Below the pieces are notes generated by a model. It did not search any database and was not told the DNA's origin. It was given only the letters and a program-made list of their open reading frames with translations. Made by a program: the position numbers and the translations under genes. Of a DNA stretch of 64,000 nucleotides, positions 1-13,000 are shown piece after piece (the stretch's first letter is position 1; every line of letters starts with the position of its first letter). Source of the DNA: Pterobdella sp. o SKG-2022 (taxonomy: Eukaryota; Annelida; Clitellata; Hirudinida; Piscicolidae); the NCBI GenBank assembly GCA_964035795.1, contig OZ038323.1, forward strand, positions 2,438,744 to 2,502,743, read 5' to 3'.

Positions 1-910
1 AAAAATTAGAAAATTCAACTCGATTTCCAAAGTTTCCAGACTTTTTTACGAAGAACAAACCTTCTTTTGGGGCATAGACCACCAGTCTATGCTGTGTTGC
101 ACACTCCTCCCCAACAATGACTTTCACATTAGATACCATTTTTCTAAAACTTCTTTTATACAATAGGTAGTCAATTTGGGTTTTACAATCTCCTGACTGG
201 TATGTAACCAGATGATCAAGTTTCTTCTTGAACCAGGAGTTACCAACAACCAGCTCATTGGCAGCAGCAAATTCCAGCAGTCTTTCACCTTCATGGTTTC
301 TTTTTTCCAAAGCCTGTTCACCATGCACATCCTCAAAAGCAGTAGAGTGTGATCCTATATGGCCATTCCAGTTTCCACTTATGATTAGCTGTTCTGAAGA
401 TGAAACCCTAGCTATGGTGGATTGAAGCGCATAATAGAATTGATCTTTTACACTCTCACTAAGATTAGCTTAAGGTGCATAAACACTCACAAAAACAAAC
501 ACAACTGATCCAAATACCATTAGAATGAGAATGATTCTGTTTGAGACTCTAATCACTTCAAACACTTTCTCTCACCACTTCTCAGCCAGTAGAATTCCTA
601 CACCACAAGTGCCCTCATTCTTCCCACAACCAAAATACTTATATAGAGAGTCTCTGCCTGCAATAAGTTTAAGGTTGCTCTTAGAACGAGTCTCTTGGAA
701 ACAACACAGATCGACTCCCCTCCTCAACATGGTTTCCACCACTTCAGAAGCCTTGTCCCTCATCGAACCAACATTTAAAGATCCGACTCGAAAAGAACTT
801 TCATTAACTTTGTGGCAGTTTTTCTTGAAGGATGTCCTTCCTTTCGACCACTCTTTCAGATTTTTCTTCTTTTCTCTGGCTGGACCTGCAATTATTTTTG
901 AAACTCTCAA
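1..910 (-). mobile_element. Non-LTR retrotransposon fragment, APE endonuclease domain (runs off the left edge)
   Basis: The minus strand from about 910 down to 1 reads as an AP-endonuclease-like domain with several frame breaks. The opening segment contains FRVGSLNVGSM, then VDLCCFQETRSKS, then GVGILLAEKWWEKV. After frame changes, the C-terminal part has ITYQSGDxKTQIDYLL-type and EECATQHRLVV-type motifs (about 100-340), where the QHR histidine matches the catalytic His of APE-type LINE endonucleases. This family is common in invertebrate genomes and is often mis-annotated as craniofacial development protein 2-like. The reverse transcriptase would lie left of the window. The copy is degenerate and not functional. 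An inverted copy of part of it lies at 7050-7370. Confidence 0.8.
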
Positions 911-2159
911 TTTAGTTATTGATATTTTTATTCAACCTATTATTATTATATATATTACTCCTAATGTTTAAATAAATAAAAAAAAAACTCGGCGTTTTAC
1001 TTGACGTGAGGGAGGATTAGTATTATGGGATAAGCTTAACAAAAGATCAATATTAAATATCAGTACCAAAGTATCATTTGCCTTCTTAAATTTTTGAACA
1101 AACCACCAATCTTTAGTTTTTCAGTTTTATTTCCATTAGTTGCAAGATAAATCTTTTTTTACAATTAATCGCTTTTGTAAAAAATGGTCTAAAATGAAGT
1201 AATATATTTAAACAATAAGATAAGTGAGAGGCTTATGTTTCAAAAAGGTTTATTAATGAGGATTATAAACCTGATAATGATTCATTGAATGCTAAGAATT
1301 CATTGATAGACAATTCTATAAAAATTATCTTCCATTTCTCCAATTATATTGTGTAATAAGAAAAACTTTGCTCAATCTCTATACAGATTTGTGTGCTTCG
1401 GAAACTCAAAAGGGATCAAATCTATGAAATCAAACAGATTTGGCAAAACGAATCTTAAACTACTGCATGAAAAATTTACTTATAATATGTTTTTATGCAA
1501 GAAAATACTCTCATCATTTACTATATATAAAAATGTAATTTTACTATATAAAAAAATGTGCATTTTGAAAATAAAAGTAGACTAAATTTTCATGAACTCA
1601 CTTTATTGCTTTACTGATGATTATTAATTTTTTCCCAATATTTTTTGATTGTGATTATGTCTAAAAACTAAAATTAATTTTAATCATATACTTCTTGATT
1701 TTATTTATTATGTTTTTCTAATTTGAATAGGTTTCTAAATTGAAAATAAATACTGGTTTTTGAATTTTTCAATTTTTTTTTGTTTTTTTCCAGAGTTTTT
1801 TAGGTAAGTGGAAGAACTATCTTCTTTTTCCATCCTAGCCTTCCACCTGTAGTGGATGGGATGGGTGGAAAGCTTTTTGGTTGAGTTGAGGTGTTGTTTT
1901 AGAGAAAGTATTTTTGTTTCAGTGTGAAGGTGTTGTTTATGTGTCTAGAGTGCATCCAATGATGGTTCGGAGAGCTGTGTTTTGTATTACTTTTAGTTTA
2001 TTTGGTGTGGTTGGTGATATTATTGGCAAAAAGTAGGGTTTTATATGTGACTATTAGGGTCTTCCAACGAGGTTATTGAATACTGGGAAGTTATTTTTGA
2101 TATTTGCAAAATAAAATTCAAAATATCTTAAATATTTCTTTTGATGAATCTTAATTTTT
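911..2159. other. AT-rich stretch without recognised gene
   Basis: Mostly A/T-rich sequence with short homopolymers. The only fairly long frame (1349-1585, plus) is low-complexity and shows no recognisable domain. GT-rich sequence at 1800-2040 immediately precedes the transposase relic and may be its 5' part, but I could not read a protein domain there. Confidence 0.5.
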
Positions 2160-3172
2160 TTGCAGGCGGTTTCAGCTTTACCCAAGCGTCATTCCAAGTT
2201 GCGGAACGTGAGGAATACACGTTTTGTGCCCATATCAGGTCTTTCTTTTGCTAATTTGCTCACTGATACTGGTGAGCTCTTTGTATTTTTTAAAAGGGAA
2301 GAATTGATAATTTTAGGCACGGTCCAAAATGTGCAATATCTAAACGGATCGCATTGGTTTTGTGACGGCACTTTCAAGCATGCTCCTTTAAGATACCAAC
2401 TTTATAGTATTCATATTCTATTATAGAATTTGCCTACATGTTTTCTAATATATACTGTAATGAAGAAAAGAACTAGATCAGCTTATCAGTTTTTTATAGC
2501 TTTTTAAAATCTCTAATTCACTGAATTGTCTCCTATATTTGTAACTACAGATTTTGAAATGACTGCTATAACAGCCATAAAAGAGATTTTTTTGTAGACC
2601 GTTCTTCATGGCTGTTGTTTTCATTTTAAGCAGGCCATTTATAGCCAGCTCAAAAATGTAGGCCTGCTGCATTGTATAAAGCCAACCAAGCCAAAGCACA
2701 TATTATCAAAAGATTTGTTTTCTCAGTTTCCTACCGGAGACGTAAGTGCTGAGGGCCTTCGTGTCAATAGTTGATAATTTAAATGATAGGGATGCAATTA
2801 TATTAAACGAGTTTATTGACTATTGTAATGATAATTGGGTGGAGCTGGAGTTGGGTAGATCCCGATTCTCTATTTCTTTATGGAACAATTATGATAGAAT
2901 TAGGTATAACCTACCCCGTACCAATAATAGTGTCAATGCATAATAGTTTAAAACATAAGGAAGAAGTAATTCATCCCCTAGTATATCATTCAGTAAAAAA
3001 GTTGCTATTAGAGCAATTAGACGTTAGGTTGAGGTTAATTAATTATAAATTAGGTAATATGAACGTGAAAAATAGGCAATCCAATGATAGGTTATATAAT
3101 ATTATTAACAGGTTAAATCAAACTTATAATATTAATGTCAATAGTTTGTTACAAAGTTCAAATAATTCATAG
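2160..3172 (+). pseudogene. MULE (Mutator-like) transposase relic
   Basis: Three collinear plus-strand pieces match the MULE transposase catalytic region. At 2340-2420 the reading is WFCDGTFKHAP followed by YQLYSIH, the first catalytic Asp block (DGTF). At about 2553-2660 it reads FEMTAITAIKEIF, an in-frame TAG, then HGCCFHFKQAI and LKNVGLL, the second Asp/Glu and GCxFHxxQ block. At 2750-3172 it carries RTNNSVNA and, after a frameshift, HNSLKHKEEVIHP, matching the conserved TNNxxExWH block near the C-terminus. The internal stop and frameshift mean it is dead. Families with this core often also carry a FLYWCH zinc finger upstream; none is readable here. I did not find terminal inverted repeats. 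Confidence 0.75.
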
Positions 3173-5923
3173 GTTTAAGTATTTTATAATTATATTTTAA
3201 ACTGTTATTAGTCCAGGATATACCTACTTCTATCATAATTATTCCATAAAAAAGTAGGAAATCTGGGTTTTACATTATTTGCATTAAAATACTCAAAAAA
3301 TTCGTTGCCGGTCTTTTGGATTCGATATAATTAAGCAGCTGGTCGAAAAAAAAATTATGGGATAATAAATTAAAATTTTGAATTGAAACCGGTCTTTATG
3401 CACCTCAACAGACTCCACCAATTCACCTCCGTTGCAACTGAAATTGATAATTCGTCTTGTAGAAAACAATATCAGTTTCGAGTTTTACGCTTGTAAGCTC
3501 TTCTATTCAGATGATTATTCGCATCACTTTGTTGCCAAGTTCAAAATTAAATTCTCTAAATCAAAAATTTTTGGATGGCTTTAATTCATACAAACCAACA
3601 AAAATAATAATCACGAGTTTTAATCAAAATAAATTTGAATATAAATCAAACACAATAAATTCAATCCAATTAACTTCTTTTGATTCAAATTCAGATTGGT
3701 TTATAAACAGTCTTTAGAAGAGCCACAACACTCGATGAGAACATTGAGCTCCCAGCCATATCATTCATGAGTGAAGACCAGCAACCCATAGTTGGAATGC
3801 TCTTTCTGTGCACCACATCCACTTAGAGGTTTGGTTCTTTCTTCAAAAGGCCGATTGTGGAGGGGAGGGGGAAAGTCCACTTTTTGGAAGACTGGACCCA
3901 GAGTCAGTCTGGTGTTCGAAGACTCAATTTTCAGAACTAAATTCAACTCATTTCGATTTTCAGTAATTATAAAAAATCTCGATCACAAACATATCAATTG
4001 TTCTATTAATCATTGAGTTTTCTGAATTCATTGTAGACAGGTTTTTGTCTCACACTTTCAAGCTGTATGTAAGCATTTTCATTTCATATTTATGTTGAGG
4101 GTAGCAGAGATGATCGTTTAAATTCAGTTTGCAGGTAAAATAGTTTTAGAAACTTGGTTTCAAAACTTTTACGTATCGAAGTTTTAGAAAAATCAAAAAT
4201 CCAATACGCAATTATAAAAAAGATTATTCAAAAATGTATGTATTTAATTATAAACATTTGTGTAGTGATATACTGTCAAAGCTCCTCCAAACTTCCTTGT
4301 TCTTTCAGTCCTTCCTCTTTCTAAGCTTTTCTTTCGTCTTTATTCCTTTCTTTTGATTCGAGTATGTCCAGACAAATGAGATTGGTCAAGCTAGTCTTTT
4401 TTTTCTCTTTTTCTTTGTCCTTTTTATCTATTCTTTTTCTTAAATATATCACTACATCAAACGTTTAAGAATTAAATAAATAACTTTAGAAAATAGAATA
4501 ATACTCTTGATACAGTCTTCAAGACCTTCTGCAAACATTTCAAACGATTATCTCAAACTCTACCATCCCCAACATAAATGCTGCAAACTTAAATGAAAAG
4601 GTTTACATTCAATGCGAAAGTGCAAGATGACAACCTGCCTGAACAAACTCTGAAAACTTAATGATTAAAAAAACAATCAACATTGGTTTTAAAAGAAAAA
4701 TTTTATAAATAATCGAATATTTCGTCAAGTCTGCAAAAGTTCCAAAACGAGCCTCCAACGCACCACAGACCAACGAACAACCGGACCCGTCTTCCTTTTG
4801 AAGGCATACGCCTTTTCATCACTGCACCTTTCACTTCCTTCTACCACCCCACACCTTCCTTCCTTCCTTCCACCTTATTTGATCAACTTCACTGCCTTTC
4901 ATCTTCACCAACTTGCCTAAACGAGCCATCATCCAGCCGCTCACAACTGGATCATTGTTAACTGTTTTATCTGTAAAGTGTTTTATCTGAATACATATAC
5001 TTTATCGTACGTTATCAAAATTATCACCGTTATAATGAACTATCATTTTTTTATACCAAAACTTCAATGCTTTTCTATATAAACACCATTATCACCACCA
5101 CAATAATAATTCTCACCATTATCGTAATTTTTATCACAACTGGAATACTTATTATATTAGTATAATTTTTTTTGATTGAAGGATAATTTTTAATATTTAA
5201 ATCGAATAAAACTATTTTTTTTAAATAAAAAAATTCGATATATTTCGATGACCAATATTCAAATTGAGTTTTCATAAAAGTATTCAAATATTTTTAAAAA
5301 TCTAACAGCAACTCACAATAGATGGCAATGAGCATTGTCAGGCTTTCAAACGTGATTTGACCGTTGAAGAAGGGATCTAAATGTGTCAAATGAATAAAAC
5401 GAGCCAAGTTTTTTTCTATCAATTTATCATTTTTCAAGCGTTGAAAAACCTAGGGGTTTGTGCCAAAGCCTCTGAGTTAATTGTTAAACTAAATACATCA
5501 AGTTTTAAATTTTAATTTAGAAAAAATCATGAATGGTAACTCACTCTTCTTTTAGAAAAAACTACTCTTGCTTTTTGTAATGTATATCTACATGAAACTT
5601 TTTGAATCAGAAGATTCAATTGAGTTCATCATATAGAAAATTGTCTTGAGAAACAAGTTGTTTAAGCGTTTAAAAAGTTTGAAGGAGAAAACAGCTTATA
5701 ACTGCTATATTCCTACGTCGAAGTTGCACCGCTTAACATATAAATGAAAATCAATAATATTTATTTGAAAAATTTTTTAATAAAAACAAAATTTTGTGTA
5801 AAAAGTTGATAATAAAAAACTGAGCCGAATAATATGAATCATTACCATAGCTTTTATTCCTTGTATAAAATCTCTTTACAATAGAAAATCTTTAATCAGT
5901 TCTCAAAAAACGGAGGTTTCTCG
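3173..5923. other. AT-rich stretch, no gene recognised
   Basis: No domain-bearing frame on either strand. A less AT-rich island at about 3715-3930 and another at 4735-4950 (with a short TTCC tract at 4854-4872) stand out from the background and could be old repeat copies, but neither carries a readable protein or clear terminal repeats. The rest is A/T-rich spacer. Confidence 0.5.
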
Positions 5924-6202
5924 ATGTTCTTGTATTTATACAAGATTTTAGCTTATATATTTAAACGAAAGCTTGTGTTTACAGTTTTCTTTGTTTTGTG
6001 TCAGATTTGTTGCTTTTTTCGACTTAGAAAGTTTTCTTTTCAAGTTATTGTTGATGTTAACCCTGGTGCTCCTATTGACAATAAGAAGTACTCTATCAAT
6101 TTGGACCACTTGATCATAAACACACTTACTTCCACTGAGTCCGTCTTCAGGCTCTCGGACTCAAGCTGTGTAGAATTGTTGAAAAGAGGAAACTTATCAT
6201 GA
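5924..6202 (+). other. Unassigned short ORF with hydrophobic N-terminus
   Basis: A 92-codon open frame begins with a strongly hydrophobic, aromatic-rich stretch (about residues 1-32, one possible membrane segment) followed by a more ordinary polar region containing DVNPGAPIDNKKYSINLD. I recognise no family. It could be a chance frame, an exon or part of an old mobile element; codon usage gives no clear answer. It is listed only because the C-terminal half is less biased than the surrounding sequence. Confidence 0.15.
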
Positions 6203-7049
6203 GTATGAAAGTGAAAAAAAAGCAAAATGGTGAAAAATTATATGAAAGTAAAATTATATTAAGATATGATGGAAGAAAAAGTGCTTTTTTGGCTCTTGGA
6301 ATAGAAGAAGACGATCACTATGATTTAAGATAGCTTCTGATGGGTTGATGAGAAGCGGTTGTTTAATTAATATTTTGTTGTGCGTTGTTTGAATATAGTT
6401 GAGTACAAAAATCAAGTTTATTTTTTTCAGGTTAGATTATATTATTCTAGGATTAATATTTGTTGGTTCAGTTTTTATGTTTATTGTATAACTGTAAGTT
6501 TTAAGTTGTCTTTTTGTTGGTTGCTATGTTTTTTCTGTAGACATCTTTTTGAATCTTTATCGGCAATTATGTCTCAAGACAAAAATTAATTATATATATA
6601 ATTTAGCTTAATTTTATACTAGAGCATGGCTCATGAACATGTTCAGCATATTCAAGTTATCTTAAAAAGAAAAAGCATAAAAGTATTTAAATTTTGATAA
6701 ATTTTATTTTATTTTTAATAACTTGAAATTAATTCATTTTTCATTTCAAAAGCCACTTTTCCACACTAAGACATTTGCTCTTGTCAGCTAGAATCATATG
6801 CCACGCCAACCATAACAGAATATCAGTCTGTTGACGCCAGCTACCAGAGCCTACTCTTATACAGAGAAGCACCTTATAAATAAAAGCACTGAGTTTGGTG
6901 TACTTTAATACCAATATATATTAATATTTGAAGTAATATTTGATTTAATTCAAAAGAATAGAAAAAGTTGCCAATTATGAAGATAGGAAATGAATAAAAA
7001 GATGCAATAATACCATACTGAATTTTTCTCTGTAGTGTTTTCTCAAAGA
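6203..7049. other. AT-rich stretch, no gene recognised
   Basis: Short A/T-rich frames only. A mixed-composition patch at 6765-6880 resembles degraded repeat sequence, but no family is identifiable. Confidence 0.45.
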
Positions 7050-7370
7050 GACTCGTTGGAAGACCAACCTTTGACTTATTGCAAGCAGAGACTTTTGATA
7101 TAAGTATTTTGGTTGTGGGAATGATGAGGGCACTTGTGGTGTAGGAATTCTACTGGCTGAGAAGTGGTGGGAGAAAGTGTTTGAAGTGATTAGAGTCTCA
7201 GATAGAATCATTCTCATTCGAATGGTGGTTGGATCAGTTGTGTTTGTTTTTTTGAGTGTTTATGCATCTCAAGCTAACCTTAGTGAGAGTGTAAAAGATC
7301 AATTCTATTATGCGCTTTAATCCACCATAGCTAGAGTTTCATCTTCGGAACAGCTAATTATAAGAACGAG
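7050..7370 (+). mobile_element. LINE endonuclease fragment, inverted copy of the one at 360-700
   Basis: The plus strand here aligns with the minus strand of about 370-700 over some 320 bp at roughly 90% by eye, including the block encoding YFGCGN, EGTCGVGILLAEKWWEKVFEVIRVS and the following VFVSVYA-type beta strand. Both ends are abrupt. Only this endonuclease segment is present, so it is a truncated fragment of the same LINE family inserted in the opposite orientation. Confidence 0.8.
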
Positions 7371-8248
7371 CGTTTGGCACCGCGAATACTAAGAACACAG
7401 TACTTGATATTTGCCAGAGAGGAGCTCAAGATATACCTCAAAGAAATTTTATTTCCAGTTTTTTTAGTTTAATTTAAAGAAATTTTTTTAAACTTTAAAA
7501 TAAAATTTATAAAATTTAATTTTTGAATATTCAAATTTAATTTTTTTTTATTTAGTTTTTTTCTGAAATTTGGTAATCAATTGCAAAAATTTAGTAATCA
7601 AATGCAAAGATTTGGAAGTCAATTACAAAAACTTTGAAGTCAATTGCAAAGATTTGAAATTCAATTGAAAAACCCTATAATATTATATATCACTTAGGAC
7701 ATACGTCCCAATACTTTAGTGTAAAATTATTCAGCTTTTATAGAATTTTTCATATTTCCTTTTTTCATTCTCCAAAGCACATAACGACAAATGAATGGAT
7801 ACAAGTACAAACAAATGAAATATGTCATGTCACAGTGTGGAAGTCGATTTCCTAAAATGCTAATGAGGGATATACAGTCGAACTATTGCTAAACTTATGA
7901 TTAACTAAACTAGCCTATTAACAAAAACGATTTGAATCAAACACTTTTATTAACTGAATAATAACACAGCTTTTCGTGAATTAAACTCACATTATCAAGT
8001 ATGTTTTATTACAAAACTTATATCATATGATGGTTGGGACTCGAAGATTTTGAGTTGTGTTAGAGCAGTATGTTTAGTTGATGAAGGAATTAAAATCAAC
8101 AGTTATCAACATTTTCCATTACTTTTATTTGAATTTTTCTTTTTTGTATTAAATTATTTCAGTAAACTTATAATATTTCATATTTTAGAATAACTTTATA
8201 TATCTATGTTTAAATAAATCCACAGTGATTAATAATTAAGAAAAAACA
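7371..8248. other. AT-rich stretch, no gene recognised
   Basis: Contains a locally repeated phrase at 7571-7670 (variants of 'attgcaaagatttggaa/agtcaa' repeated four or five times), otherwise plain A/T-rich spacer. Confidence 0.45.
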
Positions 8249-8830
8249 TTGACCAGTTCTCATAAGATAGACTCCAAGAAATTCTACCACTTTGACCAAG
8301 TTTTTTATTTTGGTGAACAACTATTTTCTGTTTTCTCTGAAATTCCAACTCCATCTGCATGTTGCAATTCACTCTTGATTTCATCTCTAACAAAGTTACC
8401 AGAGATAACTAACAACAACCATCCAAAATTTTTCAAGCTACTGGGTCAGATTGAATTTGTGGATGTGGGAATGAATTTTGTTTACAGAGGAGATATGGTA
8501 CCACCTCACATGGGCCTTGAGCACTTGATTTTATAGCACGAAGACTCCGCAGTTTAAGGTGTCATAATTGAAAGTTGCATTTACCACCAACATAATGAAC
8601 CACACTCAATAAAAAGATTCACCGTGAGAAATTTTTAATTTTGTAATGCATACACAAAGGTTGAAAAGATGATGTTACGAGGTCATTGGTTCGAAGAGGT
8701 TTTTGATGGTGAAGACGGGGCTAATGTTATGAATAAATTAGGAAATGTCAATCAAAACCATGCATCAGTACTTGGGCATCAAGGAAAATACCGAAAAGGT
8801 CATTGTAAACCTTCTGCAGGTATCTTATAA
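8249..8830 (+). other. Possible degenerate coding remnant (two short frames)
   Basis: Two plus-strand frames, 8249-8536 (95 codons) and 8669-8830 (53 codons), have more balanced amino-acid composition than the background. The first ends in VGMNFVYRGDMVPPHMGLEH; the second begins MMLRGHWFEEVFDGEDGANV. A stop-rich gap separates them. I do not recognise the family. It may be an eroded gene or retroelement piece. Confidence 0.2.
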
Positions 8831-9059
8831 GAAATTATTGAATTTAAACTAAAAATGCTAATGAACCTTGAATTCAATTCGATATCGGATATGGTTATAA
8901 TGGAAATAACAAAAGTTTCTATACCAAATATTTGATCAACCTACTTCATACAAAACAGTGCAGAAGTGTGTTTCGCAGTACAACATATCATCATCATTTT
9001 ATTATAGTCAGCATCTTTCCTTTTTCCAAGGGGTCACTGACTTCTTTACATGACATAAC
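8831..9059. other. Spacer at the 3' side of the LINE fragment
   Basis: No readable gene. The 3' untranslated tail of the adjacent minus-strand LINE may extend into this part, but I cannot place its end. Confidence 0.35.
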
Positions 9060-10090
9060 TTTCTCTCCATTTCACCTTGTCATAGGCATCTTCGAGACCT
9101 ACCCCAAGCATACGACAAAGGTTTTACATCATACCTTTTCAAGCTAACCTTGGCTTTCCTCTTCCTCTACTGCCTTCCACCTCAAACCTTCATGCCTGCT
9201 CAACACAATCCTCATCCCCTTTCCTTACAACATGCCCCAGCCGTCTCAAACTTCCTTGTCTCACCATTTCAGCAATCGTATTATCCAACCCCAATCTAAC
9301 CATCAACTACTTTGTAGTCACACCATCAGCTATCTGCACACCACACATCATTCGACGCATTCGTTTTTCTACTCTTCTCAAAATACTCTCTTCAACGGAT
9401 CTTACCACCCAAGTTTCTAAGCCATATGTCATGACAGGCCTCATACGTATCTTATAAATTTGTTCTTCGATATTCCATGTGTGTCTTACCACATAGCATA
9501 GAAGACATACTGTTGAATGCCTTCCACCCCGGCCCTATCCTGCATGTAACAGCTAGCTCACTTTCTTCTCCACCATTCATATTATCCCCTAGATAACAAA
9601 AATTATTCACCTTCTCCAACTCACTCAGACAACCATTTGAAACATTATTCCATACCTTATTTGAAGCATTCATACAAACCCTGCATTCAAAATTTCCATT
9701 CATCCTACAAGAAACTTTCTTTACCCTAGCACACCGCGCATGAACCAACTTCTTACATGTTTTACACCTAACACAATTTACCTTAGCCCTCTTCCCACAC
9801 ACACCACAAAGTTCAATCTTAGCCAAGACAACAACCCCACCACCACTACCACTCTTCATGACCTTTGTCTTACCAAGATTAATCTTCAATCCTTTCCCTT
9901 CAAAAGCCTTCCAACGGAGGAATTGCGCTTCTAGTTCTTCAATAGTCTCTGCCATCAAGACCAAGTCATCTGCATAAAGCAGTTCATATAAAGCACCTTT
10001 TCTTCCGTCTTCAGACAATACATCTAGCACTATTGAAAACAAAAACAGTGAGAGAACCGATCCTTGATGGACACCTACACAAATATGGCC
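9060..10090 (-). mobile_element. Non-LTR retrotransposon reverse transcriptase, C-terminal part, with embedded zinc finger
   Basis: Reading leftwards from 10090: GVHQGSVLSLFLFSIVLD (RT fingers/palm motif), then YADDLVLMAETIEELE with the YADD active site at 9965-9976, GLKINLGKTKVM, and a cysteine/histidine cluster at 9674-9808. A connecting domain follows, with NNFCYLGDNMN, RPVMTYGLETW and RRVEKRMRRMMCGV, then a frame break and VRKGDEDCVEQA-type sequence near 9200. This is the standard 3' half of the same broad LINE family as the endonuclease at 1-910. Stops and frame changes near 9490 and 9200 show it is dead, and the 5' half is absent. Confidence 0.85.
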
Positions 10091-13000
10091 ATTTTTTAGT
10101 GGGCTTCTTTTACTAAGAAGTCATTGTGAACGATTGCATCTACAGCTTCCGCCTGGCTGCCCATGACTTCATACAGCATTCCTTAAGTTTTATAATCACT
10201 CGAAGCTTGTTTATCGATGCAGACATTCTTGGCGAAGATAAAGAGCTATAAAAAGGATTTGATTGATTGAGATCATGTACTTTTTTTTACTTTATTATGA
10301 GTAATTTCGGACGGTTACGTAGTTCACAAGAGCGAAAAGTTGTCCACAGACAATCAGGTTATAATCAGTTTAAAGCAAGTTAAATTATATGAAGGACAAT
10401 ATATAAGCACTACACACTGTGTTTAAATAATTTTTTTTTACATTTTTATACTTCTCTACTGTTCATCATCTACAATCCAAATACATTCAAATAATATAAA
10501 CATATTCTCGAATAATAATAATTCAATAAATAAAAGAATTTCTGCTGAAAGAGTATATTCGATGGTTAAATAATAAATATATTCTAGAACAACGCAATGT
10601 TTCACAGAGATATCAAAGTTAGATTACAATATAGAATTTCCGTGCTTCGGCATTGTTGAGATAAGCAAATACTGAAAATAAATGTATTCAGTTATTTATC
10701 CTGCTTTTTAACAGCATGTAACAATCTCTTAGTTTGAATCACAACCCCATGAGATACTCTATGAAAAATCATCAAAAAAAACAAAAATAAGGGTGATAAA
10801 TATAAGGTGGATAAGAGGCTTTTTAAAAATAACTCAATATTGTATTGAGATCACTGGCAGATAGCTTGTTGTTTCCTTACATGTAGCATGAATGATATAA
10901 CAATATTATTAATTAAAGCTCCTATAATCACAAACACTTGGCATATAACACCCCTACAACAAATACACTAACCCTATAATAATAATCTTAAAACTGCAAA
11001 AACATCATCAACCACAATAAAGAAACAACCCTAGCTAACACAACATATAGAACAAGTAATGGATATCAGCTAGGCTACCTTCTCGTTTGTCAAGGCACAT
11101 GGCACGCAAGGCTTTGGTGGCACAAGAGATTCATTGCAGTTTATATGTTTATTATAATGCTAATGGGTGTGTTGATAATAATAGTCTATTATAGTGGTTT
11201 ATATATGAAATTTAATGGGATTTATGAGAATGTTGATATATGCTGAGTCATTGTGGTTCTCTATGTAATAAAGTGAGGATAAATATTAATACTAAATCAT
11301 TGGTTTCTTGTATGCTTAGTTATGAAGTAATTTTGGTAGGTAACAATGTTAACGTTGTACTAATAATGTAATAATATTCAGATTTTCAATAAAATTTAAA
11401 ATCCATCCAATATTTCATGATAAATAAACAGCGGATGTGTGTGTATGATTATGTACCACTTACAATGGTTTATACTATTCTAATAGTTGACCTTATAATT
11501 GTTATAGATACTGGTGGGTGGCTGGAAACAGCTAGGTAGATACAAGTAATATATTAGTACTAATAATGATAATGACTTAATAAAGCTCTGATGATGAAGG
11601 TAGGGTATATCCCTTACCTGGGCTAATGGGGCGAAAATCAGTGTTATTCAGCTATCATAGAAACATAGTATAAAAATGAAATTTTATCGGTAGGTAAAAT
11701 ATATGGATATACTGAAGATGTTGGACATAAAGAATGTAACAAGCTTTTATTGTGGAATATGAAGGTAAAATGCCATTGTAATACTGTTCAATTATATTAA
11801 TGGGTCACATAGAAATAGTAGTGTACAGAGTCAAGTTCGTTGGCTGATCATATTGGTTGATTGCTTTTAAGATTTCATCATGGATAGTAATGAGGATGGT
11901 GTATGGCGATAAATTATACATAAAAAAGTGTTATTATTATTCTATGAAGGATATGTTATCAAAACCCCGATAATGTGATCACAATGTAATGATATTCCTA
12001 AAAAAAGCTACATTAATAGTAAAAATTATATCAATATAATAAACAACAACAAAAATAATAAAAACGAAATAATAAAGAAAAAATAATAATAATAACGGAT
12101 AAAAGTCGTTATCATTGCGACATCATATCATCATCAATACTTACAGGACGAGAAACCCACAAAAGCTTCCAATGTAGAAACGTTGCCTAAAAAACTATTA
12201 CTCATAACAATAACGTTACTGAATACAAAAACAAAGTCATCCATTAAAAAATGCTTATACAACATAAGCTAATAATAATATGCAGAATTATAATCGATGA
12301 AACACTTGAGAAATATTATACATACGCGAAAAATCGTCATTTATAAAATCTTCATCATTTTGCATACACTAACAAGCATACCCCCCTCATCAACCACCCT
12401 TGTTTAATGCTGACAGGTTTCACTGATAGGTGGGTGAACCATTTGTTATCGGCGTACAAAGGGTATATTAATTTATGTATTTATACAAATCGCTGTTATG
12501 TTAGTTAAGTTACGGATAAATATTAAATAGCACATAGTTGGTGGTGGTTCCAATAGAATAGAAGATTTTGAATAAGTGAATTTTAAAATTAAATAAAAAA
12601 TATCAAATGGATTTTAAATATTAAATTAGAAAGTAGACTTGCACAGATACTAAATCATCTCACATAAATTTGCAATGGTTAACATTAACACAGTTGTGAG
12701 TGTAGAAATTTTCTTGTTAATTCGCAGTTATTTTAAATGCCTTCATTATTGCTATTAAGCGAAACAAAAATAATCCCTTTTGAAATAATGATGTATGTTA
12801 ATGATAAAAATAATAAAAAATAATAAAAAAAATAAAAGATGAAAATATTTTTTAATTTAATTAAAAATAATCATAAATCATTTCTTTCAAGTTTATCAAT
12901 TTTTTCAGTATGCATAATCAACTAATCAGCCCCCGAAATAAATCATTCAAACACAAGCTCCCTACAGGAGACCCATCTACCTACGTGATAAAAAAACCTT

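Noticed and set aside
3761..4016. Short overlapping frames on both strands
   Set aside because: Neither has domain features; the patch is probably an old repeat.
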